DNA of 64,000 nt from Acetobacter sicerae. Lineage in GTDB: Bacteria; Pseudomonadota; Alphaproteobacteria; Acetobacterales; Acetobacteraceae. The stretch spans positions 372,001 through 436,000 of the forward strand of contig NZ_JAAABN010000001.1 of the NCBI RefSeq assembly GCF_011516765.1, given 5' to 3'. Numbering within the stretch: position 1 is the first letter of the stretch; every line of letters begins with the position of its first letter. The notes below the pieces were generated by a model that did no database searches, was not told the DNA's origin, and was given only the letters and a program-made list of their open reading frames with translations. This document shows positions 43,850 through 55,137 of the stretch, in pieces. Both the position numbers and the translations under genes were made by a program.

Positions 43850-43932
43850 AACAAATTCCCCGATCAGTTCTCCCGCACACTCAGGCTGGAGAAGGTGACT
43901 TAACAGTGACTGGACAGGATGCTTGCGCGAAA

Positions 43933-44937
43933 TCATCCCATCCACAAGATATCTGACAGACGTGGCGCACCGGTGGCCAGCATCACCAGCCGGTCAAACC
44001 CAAGTGCGATACCGGATGTCTGCGGCAGATGAGGCAAGGCCGCCAGCAGATTTTCGTCCATTTTCCAGTTCGGTCGCTCAGGGTAAAGCGTTGCGCGCCG
44101 TTGCCGATCGTTCTCGAAGCGCTCTCTCTGCTCGGTGGCGTCCGAGAGTTCCTCAAAGGCGTTGGCCAGCTCAACGCCTCCGATATACAACTCGAATCGT
44201 AGCGCCACGCGTGGGTCCTTCAGACAGCGACGCGCCAATGCCGCCTGACTGGCAGGCCAGTGCGTGAGAAAGGTCGGTCTGTCCCGCCCGATGACAGGCT
44301 CCACACGCTCCAGCAGCAGCCGAAAGAAAAGATCTTCCCACTCTTCTCCGGCTCTCAGGGCCACGCCAGCCTGTGCCGCCAGAGCTGAAGCATCGTCCGC
44401 AGTCGCCAGAACATCCGCTCCGACATAACGCTGAAAGGCGTCCGCGACGGTCAGCCGCTCAAACGGCTCCGTCATCGGGATCTCGTATCCGTCGCGCTGG
44501 ACGACCGGAGGCAGCGTCGTGCGGACAAGCGCTTCCGTTTCATCCATCAGATCGTCGAGGGTAGCGCCCGGTCGATACCATTCCAGCATGGTGAATTCCG
44601 GCGCATGCAGGGCGCTTCCCTCGCCATTGCGCCAGACACGGGCCATCTGGAAAATTTTCTGTCCCGTCGCGGCGACAATCCGCTTCATCGCAAATTCTGG
44701 ACTTGTGTGCAGAAAAAGCGGCTCCCGCTCACCTGTCGGCGCTTCCCGTTCCGTGCCGAACACGTGGAGATGCACCTCCTCGCCGGGAGTGGGTACCGCG
44801 TAAGGCGTCTCGACTTCCAGATAATCCCGACCGTCAAAGAACGCTCTTACCGCCTGCATCATCAGGGCGCGGCGACGTAGCAGCGGCAGACGTTCCGCTA
44901 TGCGTGCGGTGTCCTCTCCTGCCCTGCTCTCGATCAT
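43933..44937 (-). CDS. epmA: Elongation factor P--(R)-beta-lysine ligase EpmA
   Basis: This 334-residue protein resembles the catalytic domain of class II lysyl-tRNA synthetase without the anticodon-binding domain, the hallmark of EpmA (GenX/PoxA). Motifs: FFDGRDYLEVETPYAVPTPG, FLHTSPEFAMKRIVAATGQ, FQMARVWRNGEGSALHAPEFTMLEWYR (motif 2), ELYIGGVELANAFEEL and GIALGFDRLVML (motif 3). It attaches (R)-beta-lysine to a lysine of EF-P, aiding translation of polyproline stretches. It is divergent from epmB, which makes the beta-lysine, so the pathway is complete except for efp, which is not in this window. Confidence 0.92.
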   Translation of the reverse strand: MIESRAGEDTARIAERLPLLRRRALMMQAVRAFFDGRDYLEVETPYAVPTPGEEVHLHVFGTEREAPTGEREPLFLHTSPEFAMKRIVAATGQKIFQMARVWRNGEGSALHAPEFTMLEWYRPGATLDDLMDETEALVRTTLPPVVQRDGYEIPMTEPFERLTVADAFQRYVGADVLATADDASALAAQAGVALRAGEEWEDLFFRLLLERVEPVIGRDRPTFLTHWPASQAALARRCLKDPRVALRFELYIGGVELANAFEELSDATEQRERFENDRQRRATLYPERPNWKMDENLLAALPHLPQTSGIALGFDRLVMLATGAPRLSDILWMG

Positions 44938-45060
44938 GCCCGTTCTCCCTTGCCTCTTCATGCAGCGACTGATGCCGCGCATGTCGGACTGCAGCAAGCC
45001 AACCACAGTTTCGTTTCCTGAATATTGCGGGAAAGCCTGCGAAACCATTAGAAACGCCTC

Positions 45061-46134
45061 ATGTCGTCCTCCCGCACTGCCACCGCCAGCCCCAGCCCGA
45101 TCCACGCAAGAACACTCCGGACACCGGAGGAACTTGTGGAGGCAGGTTTTGTGACGCGGGACACGTTGCCAGCCATTGCGGATGTCGCGGAGCAGTATGC
45201 CACCGCCATTCCGCCTGCATTTCGGGATCTGATCGAAACACCGGATGACCCGATTGGTGTGCAGGTCATCCCCTCGCCGGAAGAACTGGTCGCGGCCCCC
45301 CATGAACTCGCCGACCCGATCGGTGACGACGCCCTGTCGCCGGTGCCGGGTATCGTTCATCGCTATGCCGACCGCGCTTTGCTGAAACCGCTGCTGATCT
45401 GCCCGCTCTACTGCCGTTTCTGCTTCCGGCGTGAGCATGTAGGCCCTGATGGCGGCCTTCTCGACGAAGAGGCTTTGGCTGTCGCGTTCAACTGGCTGCG
45501 TGACAACGCCGCCATCCGTGAGGTGATTCTGACGGGCGGCGATCCACTGATGCTTTCGCCAAGACGGCTTGAGCATATCATGCGGGAACTGGCTTCCATC
45601 CCGCATGTCACGACCTTGCGGATTCACAGTCGTGTTCCTCTGGCCGCCCCCGAGAAAATCACAGACGCGCTTCTGGACGCCATGGACGCGGACAAGGCGG
45701 TGTGGCTGGTCGTTCATGCCAATCACGCACGGGAATTCAGCCCTGCCGGTCGTGAGGCGTTAAAAAAGATTCAGCGTCGCGGGATTCCCGTGCTGGGCCA
45801 GTCGGTTCTTCTGCGCGGCGTCAATGACAGCGAAGAGGCTCTGGAAGGACTGTTTCGTGCCATGGTCGAAAGCAGGATGAAGCCCTATTACCTGCATCAG
45901 CTTGACCCAGCTCCCGGCACAGCCCGCTTCCATGTTCCCATTGAGGAAGGCCGCCGACTTCTCGCGGGATTGCGGGGACGCGTGACCGGCCTGGCCTGGC
46001 CGACATACGTGCTCGATATTCCGGGGGGATATGGGAAGGTTCCGCTGGGACCGGACTATCTTGAGCCATCCCTGAGCGCGGTGAGCGATCCGAACGGACA
46101 GAAACACACCATCCGCACGCCGGACACTCTGTAA
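45061..46134 (+). CDS. epmB: EF-P-type lysine 2,3-aminomutase-like enzyme EpmB
   Basis: This 357-residue radical SAM enzyme converts lysine to (R)-beta-lysine for EpmA. The 4Fe-4S motif CPLYCRFCFRREHVG lies at about residues 118-132, with GGDPLMLSPRRLEHIMREL after it. The PLP-linked KamA fold is indicated by LRIHSRVPLAAPEKI, LHQLDPAPGTARFHVPIEEG and YVLDIPGGYGKVPL. The gene is divergent from epmA with a 123-base shared upstream region, so the two are probably co-regulated. The length is typical for EpmB, which lacks the extra C-terminal part of free-lysine aminomutases. Confidence 0.92.
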   Translation: MSSSRTATASPSPIHARTLRTPEELVEAGFVTRDTLPAIADVAEQYATAIPPAFRDLIETPDDPIGVQVIPSPEELVAAPHELADPIGDDALSPVPGIVHRYADRALLKPLLICPLYCRFCFRREHVGPDGGLLDEEALAVAFNWLRDNAAIREVILTGGDPLMLSPRRLEHIMRELASIPHVTTLRIHSRVPLAAPEKITDALLDAMDADKAVWLVVHANHAREFSPAGREALKKIQRRGIPVLGQSVLLRGVNDSEEALEGLFRAMVESRMKPYYLHQLDPAPGTARFHVPIEEGRRLLAGLRGRVTGLAWPTYVLDIPGGYGKVPLGPDYLEPSLSAVSDPNGQKHTIRTPDTL

Positions 46135-46177
46135 AAGTGGATCTGTGTGGCAGCCGAAGCCGCCACACAGGCCGAAA

Positions 46178-46567
46178 TCACATGTGAGTCGCGTCTGGTG
46201 CTGGCTGCCCCTGCGGAGCCGGACCATTGGTCTGAGGAGCATTGCTGCCGGGCGTCATTGTTCCCGGCTGGGTGGAATGCTCGACGTCATAGGCCGTAGC
46301 TTTCTCTGCATAGGTTCCTTTCGCGCCGGGATGCTCCTTGTCATACAGAGCTGCCTTGGCACGGGATTCCTTGCGGTAGCGGTGGCGGACATACATGCCG
46401 GTCACACAGCCACCCATAGCGCCCAGAACTCCGTGGTGATTGGCTACATGGCCACCCACGGCGCCAGCGGCGCCATACTTGATGCAACCGCCGGGTTCGG
46501 CATGCGCCGCCGGAACCGCACCGACAGCCATCACAGCCGCGAGGGAGAGAGTGAGAAGTTTTTTCAT
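46178..46567 (-). CDS. Exported small protein with glycine-zipper-like segment
   Basis: This 129-residue protein has a signal peptide (KKLLTLSLAAVMAVGAV, cleaved near AHA). A Gly/Ala-rich segment (YGAAGAVGGHVANHHGVLGAMGGCVTG, about 30-55) resembles a glycine zipper of envelope proteins, with two cysteines. A basic RHRYRKESRAKAALYDKEH stretch and a Pro/Gln/Thr/Asn-rich tail follow. It is convergent with epmB 43 bases away. A periplasmic or outer membrane location is inferred; no function is known. Confidence 0.65.
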   Translation of the reverse strand: MKKLLTLSLAAVMAVGAVPAAHAEPGGCIKYGAAGAVGGHVANHHGVLGAMGGCVTGMYVRHRYRKESRAKAALYDKEHPGAKGTYAEKATAYDVEHSTQPGTMTPGSNAPQTNGPAPQGQPAPDATHM

Positions 46568-46777
46568 TACAGCGCCATTTCAAAAATCAGGTTCTGCCGT
46601 AGCAGGACCAACTTCCTGAGTTTGCCCCAGAATTGCGGCGAAAACCAGAACAACGACAATACTTTGTAACATTTCACGCCTATTGATGACGTGCGCGGGC
46701 TTGACGTTCTCCCATGAGACCGGTCATGACCTCCGGCAGTTTTCTTAAGTGGCCCTGTTTTTGCGGAGTTCCATGTC

Positions 46778-47401
46778 ATGTCGCTTACACGCCGTGCCCT
46801 GCTTGCACTCGCCGTTCCGGCCACGTTCGCCCCGAATCTGATCGGCCAGACCTTGGCCGCGGATGCGGCAGACCCGCGAATGGCTCCGCGCGCCTTCGGC
46901 AATCCGAACGCCAAGGTGGTGGTTGAAGAGTGGTTCTCCTTCACCTGCCCGCATTGCGCCCGCTTCGAACTGGATGTGTTCCCGGAAATCCGCAAGAAGC
47001 TGATCGACACAGGTCGCATCCGCTATGTTTTCTGCGACTTCCCGCTTGACCGCACGGCCCTGATGGCGACTCAGGTCGCCCGCAGCCTGCCGCTCGAGCG
47101 TTATGAGCCGTTCATGATATCGCTCTTCTCCAACCTCGACCGCTGGGCCTATGGCGAGAACGTCAATCCGGAAGAACAGCTTCGCAAGATGGCCGGTCTT
47201 GCTGGCATGTCACCGGCCGAGTTCGACACGGCCGTCAACGACGTCGCCTTCCAGAACGCCATTCTCGCCGAACAGACCCGCGCCGAAAAAGACTACAAGA
47301 TCGACAGCACGCCTGCCTTCCGTTTCAATAACGAGGTCTATCGTCAGGGTGAGCTGACCTATGATGCGTTCGAGAAAAAAGTCATCGCGGCTGGCGGCTG
47401 A
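46778..47401 (+). CDS. DsbA-family thiol:disulphide oxidoreductase, exported
   Basis: This 207-residue protein has an N-terminal export signal (RRALLALAVPATFAP, possibly Tat-like from LTRRALL). The thioredoxin-fold active site CPHC lies at about residues 57-60 in EEWFSFTCPHCARFE, followed by the DsbA helical insert and a cis-Pro loop IDSTPAFRFNN. Proteins of this type (DsbA/Com1-like) oxidise or isomerise disulphides in the periplasm. The smc gene starts 76 bases downstream on the same strand. Confidence 0.87.
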   Translation: MSLTRRALLALAVPATFAPNLIGQTLAADAADPRMAPRAFGNPNAKVVVEEWFSFTCPHCARFELDVFPEIRKKLIDTGRIRYVFCDFPLDRTALMATQVARSLPLERYEPFMISLFSNLDRWAYGENVNPEEQLRKMAGLAGMSPAEFDTAVNDVAFQNAILAEQTRAEKDYKIDSTPAFRFNNEVYRQGELTYDAFEKKVIAAGG

Positions 47402-47476
47402 AGCCTCAGCCGGACTGACGGTGTGACGGCTAGAGCCGGACATGTCTGACATTTCCCCACATGTGCTGACGGACCG

Positions 47477-50400
47477 ATGAGCGCGCGGTTCGTCCAGTTA
47501 CGTATCGCAGGCTTCAAAAGCTTTGCCGACCCGGTCTCCGTGGATATTCTTCCCGGTCTGACCGGAATTGTCGGGCCGAACGGCTGCGGCAAATCCAATG
47601 TCGTGGAAGCCCTGCGCTGGGCCATGGGCGAAAGCTCGGCACGCTCGCTGCGTGGCGGCGAGATGGACGATCTCATCTTTGCCGGCACAACCAACCGCCC
47701 TGCCCGTAACCTCGCTGAAGTCACGCTGGTTCTCGAAAACGCAAAAGGCCTTGGCCCGGGTCCATTCGCCGAACAGGACGATCTGGAAGTGTCCCGTCGC
47801 GCCGAGCGTGGTTCGGGCAGTGATTACCGTCTGAACAGCAAGGCCATCCGCGCCCGCGACGTGCAGACCCTGTTCGCCGACCTCGCCTCCGGCGCACGTT
47901 CCTCGGCCATGGTCAGTCAGGGTCGCGTGGCGATGCTGGTCGGCGCCCGCCCTGAAGAGCGGCGCACCATTCTTGAAGAAGCAGCGGGCATCACCGGCCT
48001 GCACGCGCGGCGGCATGAAGCCGAACTCAAGCTCCGCGCCACCGAGACCAATCTGACCCGCGCCGAAGATCTCCGGACCCAGTTGGAAAGCCGCCTTGAA
48101 GGATTGACCGGCCAGTCCGAACAGGCGTCCCGCTATCGGGAACTGTCCTCCAATCTGCGCGACGCCGAAGTGTCCCTGCTGGCGTTGCTCCATGCGCGCG
48201 CCCGACAGCAGGTTGAGCGCGCCAGACTGGCAGCCGTGCAGGCCCGCACCGCCCTGATCGCAGCCGAGGAAGCCTCCGAAACCGCTGTTCTTGCGGACTA
48301 TGAAGCCGACAAGGCGCTTCCGGCCATTCGTGAAGCCGCCGAACTCGCCCGCACAGCGCTGGAACGTCAGAGGGTTGCTGCTGAAGGTGTGGCGGTTGAA
48401 GAGCAACGCGCCGCGCAGGCTGCCGAAGCGGCAACAGAACGCCTCAGACAGAGTGAGGCCGATCGTGATGCGGCCCGTTCCCGGCTTGAGGATGCGTCCG
48501 CCACACTAACCCGCTTACAGGAAGAGATGGCGGCAGTTCAGGCGGCTCGCGCCAGCCTGCCCGACAGACAGGCGGAAGCGGAGGCCCAACTCACCGGTCT
48601 TCAGACTGCGTTGCAGGACGCTTCTGAAACACTGGAGCGCCTGATGGCCGAGGCGACTGCGGCGCGCACGCGATCCGAACAGGCCCAGTCAGCTCTTGAG
48701 GCTGCGACCCTGCGCCATACCCGTCTTGCCGAAGACCATGCCACGCTGAAAAGGCAGATCGACGCCTTGCAGGCGGAACTGCCTGCGCCGGATGTGCTTG
48801 CTGAGGCGGAAGCTGTCGTGCAGCAGGCTGCGGCGGCTCTGGCGGTCTGCCGGGAAGAAATGGACGCGGCTGCCCAGAAGCGTTCCGAAACACAGGTCGC
48901 CCTTTCCATCGCCCGCAACGCTGCGGAAACAACCAGAACCCGGCACATCGAATGTGAGAAGGCCCTCGCAACCGCGACGGCCACTCTCAATGGCCTCCGT
49001 AAGGACCGGGACGCACTGGCTCTGCGCAAGGAACAGACAGAGCGCGAACTGATCCCTGACACGCAGAGGAACGCCCTCGCTCAGGCTGTGACTGATGCCG
49101 AGGCCGCGCGAACACAGGCTGTGGCCGCACTGGAAGCAGCCGAGACCGAACGGGCCGCAGCCTCCGCCGCTCTCGTCGAAGCACGCGGACGCATGCAGGA
49201 AGACAACGCCACCCGCGCCTCGGTCGCTGCGGCGGTTCAGACAGCCGAAGCCGCTCTTCGGCGTGCGGAACAGGAAGCTGCGACTTTTGCCCGGGATCTC
49301 ACCTCGGCTGAACAGAACGCCGTTCCGGATGCTGTTCTGGAACAGGCCCAGAATGCGCGTGCGGCGGAAGAAAAGCGCCTGACCGATGCGGAGCTGGCTC
49401 TTGCCAACGCGGAAGAGGCCGCCACTCAGGCGGCGACAGAGGCGCAGGAGGCAGATGCTGCACTCGGCGCCCTGAAAGCTGAACTGACCCGTCTGAAAGC
49501 GCAGATCGAAGGTCTGTCACAGGCTCTTGGCGCTGAGGACGAGAAAGACGAAGCCGCCCCTATTTCGGGACAGCTTGATATTCCCGACGGGCTGGAAATC
49601 GCCATTGCGACGGTGCTGGCAGAAGGACTGGATGCGCCGGCTTCCTCTGTCGCACCGGAAGCGCCACGCTCATGGTCATCACTGGGGCCGCTGGCTTCGT
49701 CGCCAGCTCTGCCACCGGAAGCGACGCCCCTCGCATCTCTTCTTGCCTCAGTGCCGCCTGCCCTCACCCGCGCCCTTGGACAGGCCGGACTGGTGGCGAC
49801 CGTGGCGGATGGCGATTTGCTCGTCTCCGCGCTTCAGGCCGGACAGTCGCTTATCACGCGTGACGGCGCATTCTGGCGTTGGGATGGCTATCGCATTGCC
49901 GCCGGTCAGCCGAGCGCGGCGGCGCAGAGACTGGCCCAGCGCCGTATTCTGAAGGAAACGCAGCTTCGTTTCGACGAGAAAGGCGCCAATCTCCCGGCTG
50001 CGGAACAGAAAGCAGCCGAGACCGCACAGGCGCGCAATCAGACGGCCGAAGCGGTCCGTACGGCTCGCATGACCCGCGCCGCCATTGAAGGGGCGCTCGG
50101 AAAAGTCCGCACGGCGGAAGCAGAGACATCCCGCCGTCACGCAGCCGCCCGCGCCAGACTCGATGCCGTACGCCCGCAATGTGAACGGGCGACACAGGCT
50201 CTTGCCGCCGCCAGACAGGCCGTCGCGGATGCACGCGCCACGCAGACGGCGCTACCCGCACCGGAAGTGCTGCGGGCAGCGCACGATGAAGCCAGAACCC
50301 GCGACCAGAAAGCGACGCAGACGGAAGCTGCTGCACGTGAGACCCGTCGCAAAGCGGATGCCGCCTTTGAGCAGGCACGGCGGGCGCAGCAGGAAACCGA

Positions 50401-52030
50401 GACGCGCCATGGGAACGCCGAATCCCGTCTCGCGACCATGCTACCCGAACTGGCGCGCCTCGATTCCGAACGCGCCAAGGCGGAAGAAACTGTCGAAGCG
50501 GCCCGTCTGGCGCTGGAAGCGTCGTCCGATCCGGCATCAGCTGCTGCCGCACTGAAAAACGCGGAAACAACGGCTCAGGAGGCTGAGCAGGCGACGGTCT
50601 CCGCCCGAGCGAGGCTTGAGGCGGCTGGTCAGGAAATGACGCAGCGCGAAACCGCCCACCGCGCCATGCAGGAAAAGGCGCTGGAGATACGCTCGCGCCT
50701 GTCCGCCACGGAGCCTCGTCTGGCTGCGCTCGGAGTCGAGCTGACCGAGGCGGCTCAATCTCTTGAATCTGCCGAAGCGGCTCGTGCGGCGACAGAGCTC
50801 GATGCTCAGTCTTCAGACCAGATTGAAACATTACGTGAAAAGATTTCTGAGCTGCGTCGTGAGGAGCAGGCTGGTCGGGAAATGCGCGCCGCTCTTGTCG
50901 CTGAGGTCGGCACACTGACCAGCCGGGAAACGGCGCTTCAGGACTCTCTGTCGGAGTGGACCAGCCGGGCGGCTACCGCCGAGGAGCAGCTGAAAGAAGC
51001 CCAGCTGCGTTTTGATGCTGTGTCCGCAGATCATCAAACCCTGACAGCTCTTCCCGACGAGGCGCGACAGCTCCGTGAACGGACGGCTGCCACGCTGATG
51101 GAAGCGGAAGAGAAGTTTGCGGTAGCGAACGCGGCAAGGGAATCTGCCGAGAACCGGCTGAAGGACGCGCAGGAATCGCGGCGGCGGACTGAAGGCGAAT
51201 TGGCCACCGCCCGGGAAAATCTGCTCAGAAGCGAGGGCAAGAGCGAGCAGGCTCAGGCCATTCTCGATCAGTTGCTGGCCGAGACCCCCGAGCCTCCCAC
51301 AGCACCGGTCGGGGATCTTACGGAGTCCGCAGAAACAGGGCTGCGACGCAAGATTTCCCGCCTGACCCGGGAGCGGGAAGAGCTTGGCCCGGTCAATCTG
51401 CGTGCCGATATCGAGGCGCAGGAAGCCGAGCAGCAGATTGAGGTGATCCGGCGTGAGCATGGCGAGATCGAAGCCGCCATCGCCCGGCTGCGTGGGTCGA
51501 TCGGGAGCCTCAACAAGGAGGGGCGTGAGCGCCTGATGGCGGTCTTCACGCAGGTGGATCATCACTTCCAGTCCCTGTTCTCCCGCATGTTCGGCGGTGG
51601 ACGGGCTCATCTGGGTCTTGTCGGCAGCGACGATCCGTTGCAAGCTGGCTTGGAGATCTATGCCCAGCCCCCGGGCAAGAAGCTTGCCACATTGTCACTT
51701 CTCTCGGGTGGCGAACAGGCTCTGACGGCCCTATCTCTGATTTTTGCAGTCTTTCGCTGCAATCCGGCTCCGATCTGCGTATTGGACGAAGTCGACGCTC
51801 CACTTGATGACGCCAATGTCGGCCGCTTCTGTGCGCTGCTTGGCGATATGGTCAACGAAGCAGGAACACGCTTTCTAGTGGTGACACATCATCAGCTTAC
51901 AATGGCTCATATGGACCGGCTTTACGGCGTAACCATGCAGGAACGCGGCGTAAGTCGCGTGCTGTCTGTCGATCTCGACAGGGCTGCCGCCATGGCCGGT
52001 GAACGTAAAAAGGAAGAGGCTCATGCCTGA
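47477..52030 (+). CDS. smc: Chromosome segregation protein SMC (long form)
   Basis: This 1517-residue ATPase organises and segregates the chromosome with ScpA/ScpB (not in this window). Walker A GPNGCGKSNVVEALRWAMGE is at about 32. The first coiled coil is at about 165-690, the hinge at about 695-815 (including SVPPALTRALGQAGLVATV, then SLITRDGAFWRWDGYRIAAG), the second coiled coil at about 815-1370, the ABC signature LLSGGEQALTALSLIFA near 1408, and Walker B ICVLDEVDAPLDDANVG near 1430. It is about 330 residues longer than the usual 1150-1190, the excess lying in the coiled coils, which are very rich in Ala, Glu and Gln. The stop overlaps the next start by eight bases. Confidence 0.93.
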   Translation: MSARFVQLRIAGFKSFADPVSVDILPGLTGIVGPNGCGKSNVVEALRWAMGESSARSLRGGEMDDLIFAGTTNRPARNLAEVTLVLENAKGLGPGPFAEQDDLEVSRRAERGSGSDYRLNSKAIRARDVQTLFADLASGARSSAMVSQGRVAMLVGARPEERRTILEEAAGITGLHARRHEAELKLRATETNLTRAEDLRTQLESRLEGLTGQSEQASRYRELSSNLRDAEVSLLALLHARARQQVERARLAAVQARTALIAAEEASETAVLADYEADKALPAIREAAELARTALERQRVAAEGVAVEEQRAAQAAEAATERLRQSEADRDAARSRLEDASATLTRLQEEMAAVQAARASLPDRQAEAEAQLTGLQTALQDASETLERLMAEATAARTRSEQAQSALEAATLRHTRLAEDHATLKRQIDALQAELPAPDVLAEAEAVVQQAAAALAVCREEMDAAAQKRSETQVALSIARNAAETTRTRHIECEKALATATATLNGLRKDRDALALRKEQTERELIPDTQRNALAQAVTDAEAARTQAVAALEAAETERAAASAALVEARGRMQEDNATRASVAAAVQTAEAALRRAEQEAATFARDLTSAEQNAVPDAVLEQAQNARAAEEKRLTDAELALANAEEAATQAATEAQEADAALGALKAELTRLKAQIEGLSQALGAEDEKDEAAPISGQLDIPDGLEIAIATVLAEGLDAPASSVAPEAPRSWSSLGPLASSPALPPEATPLASLLASVPPALTRALGQAGLVATVADGDLLVSALQAGQSLITRDGAFWRWDGYRIAAGQPSAAAQRLAQRRILKETQLRFDEKGANLPAAEQKAAETAQARNQTAEAVRTARMTRAAIEGALGKVRTAEAETSRRHAAARARLDAVRPQCERATQALAAARQAVADARATQTALPAPEVLRAAHDEARTRDQKATQTEAAARETRRKADAAFEQARRAQQETETRHGNAESRLATMLPELARLDSERAKAEETVEAARLALEASSDPASAAAALKNAETTAQEAEQATVSARARLEAAGQEMTQRETAHRAMQEKALEIRSRLSATEPRLAALGVELTEAAQSLESAEAARAATELDAQSSDQIETLREKISELRREEQAGREMRAALVAEVGTLTSRETALQDSLSEWTSRAATAEEQLKEAQLRFDAVSADHQTLTALPDEARQLRERTAATLMEAEEKFAVANAARESAENRLKDAQESRRRTEGELATARENLLRSEGKSEQAQAILDQLLAETPEPPTAPVGDLTESAETGLRRKISRLTREREELGPVNLRADIEAQEAEQQIEVIRREHGEIEAAIARLRGSIGSLNKEGRERLMAVFTQVDHHFQSLFSRMFGGGRAHLGLVGSDDPLQAGLEIYAQPPGKKLATLSLLSGGEQALTALSLIFAVFRCNPAPICVLDEVDAPLDDANVGRFCALLGDMVNEAGTRFLVVTHHQLTMAHMDRLYGVTMQERGVSRVLSVDLDRAAAMAGERKKEEAHA

Positions 52031-52850
52031 TCCTGACATACAGGACTCCATGGACGACCAGAAACGGAAGGGATCTTTTCTGACCCGTTCCTGCCGCCGG
52101 AATGTTCTGGTCGGGCTGTCTGTCATCGCCATTGCCGGTGGTGGGTTGCTCTGGCGCGACTCTCACACTGACGCACTGCTGACCCGTATCCATCATGGTC
52201 TGGTCATCTGCGCGAGTGGAAAGGCGGCGACGACCACCCTTCCCTCTGCGACAGATGAAACATCCCGGACCGACAAACTGCTGGCCAAACTACCGCTGCC
52301 GACCCCGGAAATTCTCGACGCTTCCGGTCTGCCGACAATGGTGGCTCTGGATGTCGTCCGCAATGATGATGGGAAACTGGCAATCGCGGGGAATAGCTCT
52401 CTCCCGCTGCACGATGCGCTGAAACTTTCCTACAAGCGGCACGAACTGGTCATGCTGTCCCTGCGTGGAATCCCTGCCACAGAAGTGGTGAAGGAACTCC
52501 GCGCAACCGGCATGAGGAAAAGAGCCGTTCTGATGGCCTATGACCTCACATCCGCCCATGACGCTCTGGCGGCTGACCGCTCCGTCGTCGTGGCGATGCC
52601 GGTCCAGTCCGCTTCGGATGCCCATAAGGCGAAACTGTTGGCGGGACGCCATCCCTATGCGCTCTATCTGCCTGCCAACGCGTCTTCTTCCCTGTTTGCG
52701 GCCGCTCATCGCGATGCCGACGCGGTGATCGTTTACAGTCCTGACCCCAGCGCAAATCTTGTCGCGACCCAGAAGCTTCTCGATGAACCGGTGGATATTG
52801 TCATAACCGAACACCCTGATCGGCTGGCCAGCATGATGGACGGCATCTGA
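52023..52850 (+). CDS. Membrane-anchored, degenerate GDPD-like protein
   Basis: This 275-residue protein starts eight bases inside smc. A span near residues 24-44 (CRRNVLVGLSVIAIAGGGLLW) follows a short charged cytoplasmic N-terminus. Residues about 100-270 resemble the C-terminal part of glycerophosphodiester phosphodiesterases: MVALDVVRNDDGKLAIAGN aligns with the E-x-D and HD strands of GDPD, and the end VDIVITEHPDRLASMM with the G(I/V)ITD(R/Y)PD motif. The first Glu and the catalytic histidines are missing, so it is probably inactive or changed. Translational coupling to smc is the notable context. Confidence 0.6.
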   Translation: MPDPDIQDSMDDQKRKGSFLTRSCRRNVLVGLSVIAIAGGGLLWRDSHTDALLTRIHHGLVICASGKAATTTLPSATDETSRTDKLLAKLPLPTPEILDASGLPTMVALDVVRNDDGKLAIAGNSSLPLHDALKLSYKRHELVMLSLRGIPATEVVKELRATGMRKRAVLMAYDLTSAHDALAADRSVVVAMPVQSASDAHKAKLLAGRHPYALYLPANASSSLFAAAHRDADAVIVYSPDPSANLVATQKLLDEPVDIVITEHPDRLASMMDGI

Positions 52851-53380
52851 CCTGATACGGTCTGACAGGCGAAGGCCGTGAACCGCGTCAGCTTCTGAAT
52901 TTTCTAAAAATGTCTTGCAAGGCGGCGTCAGCTCCGCAGACATGGAGCGGCAAGGTTCGATTGCTGGGCTGTGACTGATTTGCGGCCCAATACACAGCTG
53001 ATGGATGAGCTTTCAGAGAGCGGCATTCCCCATACTTGTCAGTCGTCCTGATCAAGCAACCGTAAATCCTTTCTGACTGCTTTCCATCACAAGAGGTCTG
53101 AAACTTTCAGTTCAGGGCCGTGCGCGCCTGTATACCTGTCTGATAACGCAGCTTTTCGGCTCATCCCGATGAAGGATGTCCCCCAAAGACTAAAACCTAA
53201 AGCACTCTCTCGTACCAACGAGGACTTTGGATAAGGCGCAGCCTACCTAGGGTCGCACCTGTTCGAAGAGCTTTGCCCAAACCCGACAAAAACTCACAAT
53301 CCCAGCCTGTTAAAATAAACGAGCGACGAACGAGACCCGGCTTCGTACTTCCGTTGGAAAAACCCATAACCCCAATAAAG
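52851..53380. other. 530-base region without a recognisable gene
   Basis: Nothing coding or structural was recognised here. The direct repeat GCGTCAGCT occurs near 52885 and 52925. The only open frames are short, lack ribosome sites and look unlike proteins. No tRNA, tmRNA, SRP RNA or RNase P signature was found. The sequence is less GC-rich than its surroundings towards 53280-53380. Confidence 0.5.
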
Positions 53381-53408
53381 AAAAAGGGAGAGCGAAACCG
53401 CTCTCCCC
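53381..53408 (-). terminator. Rho-independent terminator of groESL
   Basis: On the minus strand GGGAGAGCG and CGCTCTCCC form a 9-bp stem around GTTT, followed by a T-rich tract (CCCTTTTTCTTT), about 30 bases after the groEL stop. Confidence 0.88.
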
Positions 53409-53437
53409 CTTCCGGAAACAGTGTCTGAACGAGTGGA

Positions 53438-55123
<1,686 letters not shown>

Positions 55124-55137
55124 TCAGAAGCCGGTGA

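Noticed and set aside
52953..52975. GGTTCGATT resembling a tRNA T-loop
   Set aside because: The flanking bases do not form a T-stem and no acceptor or anticodon arm is present.
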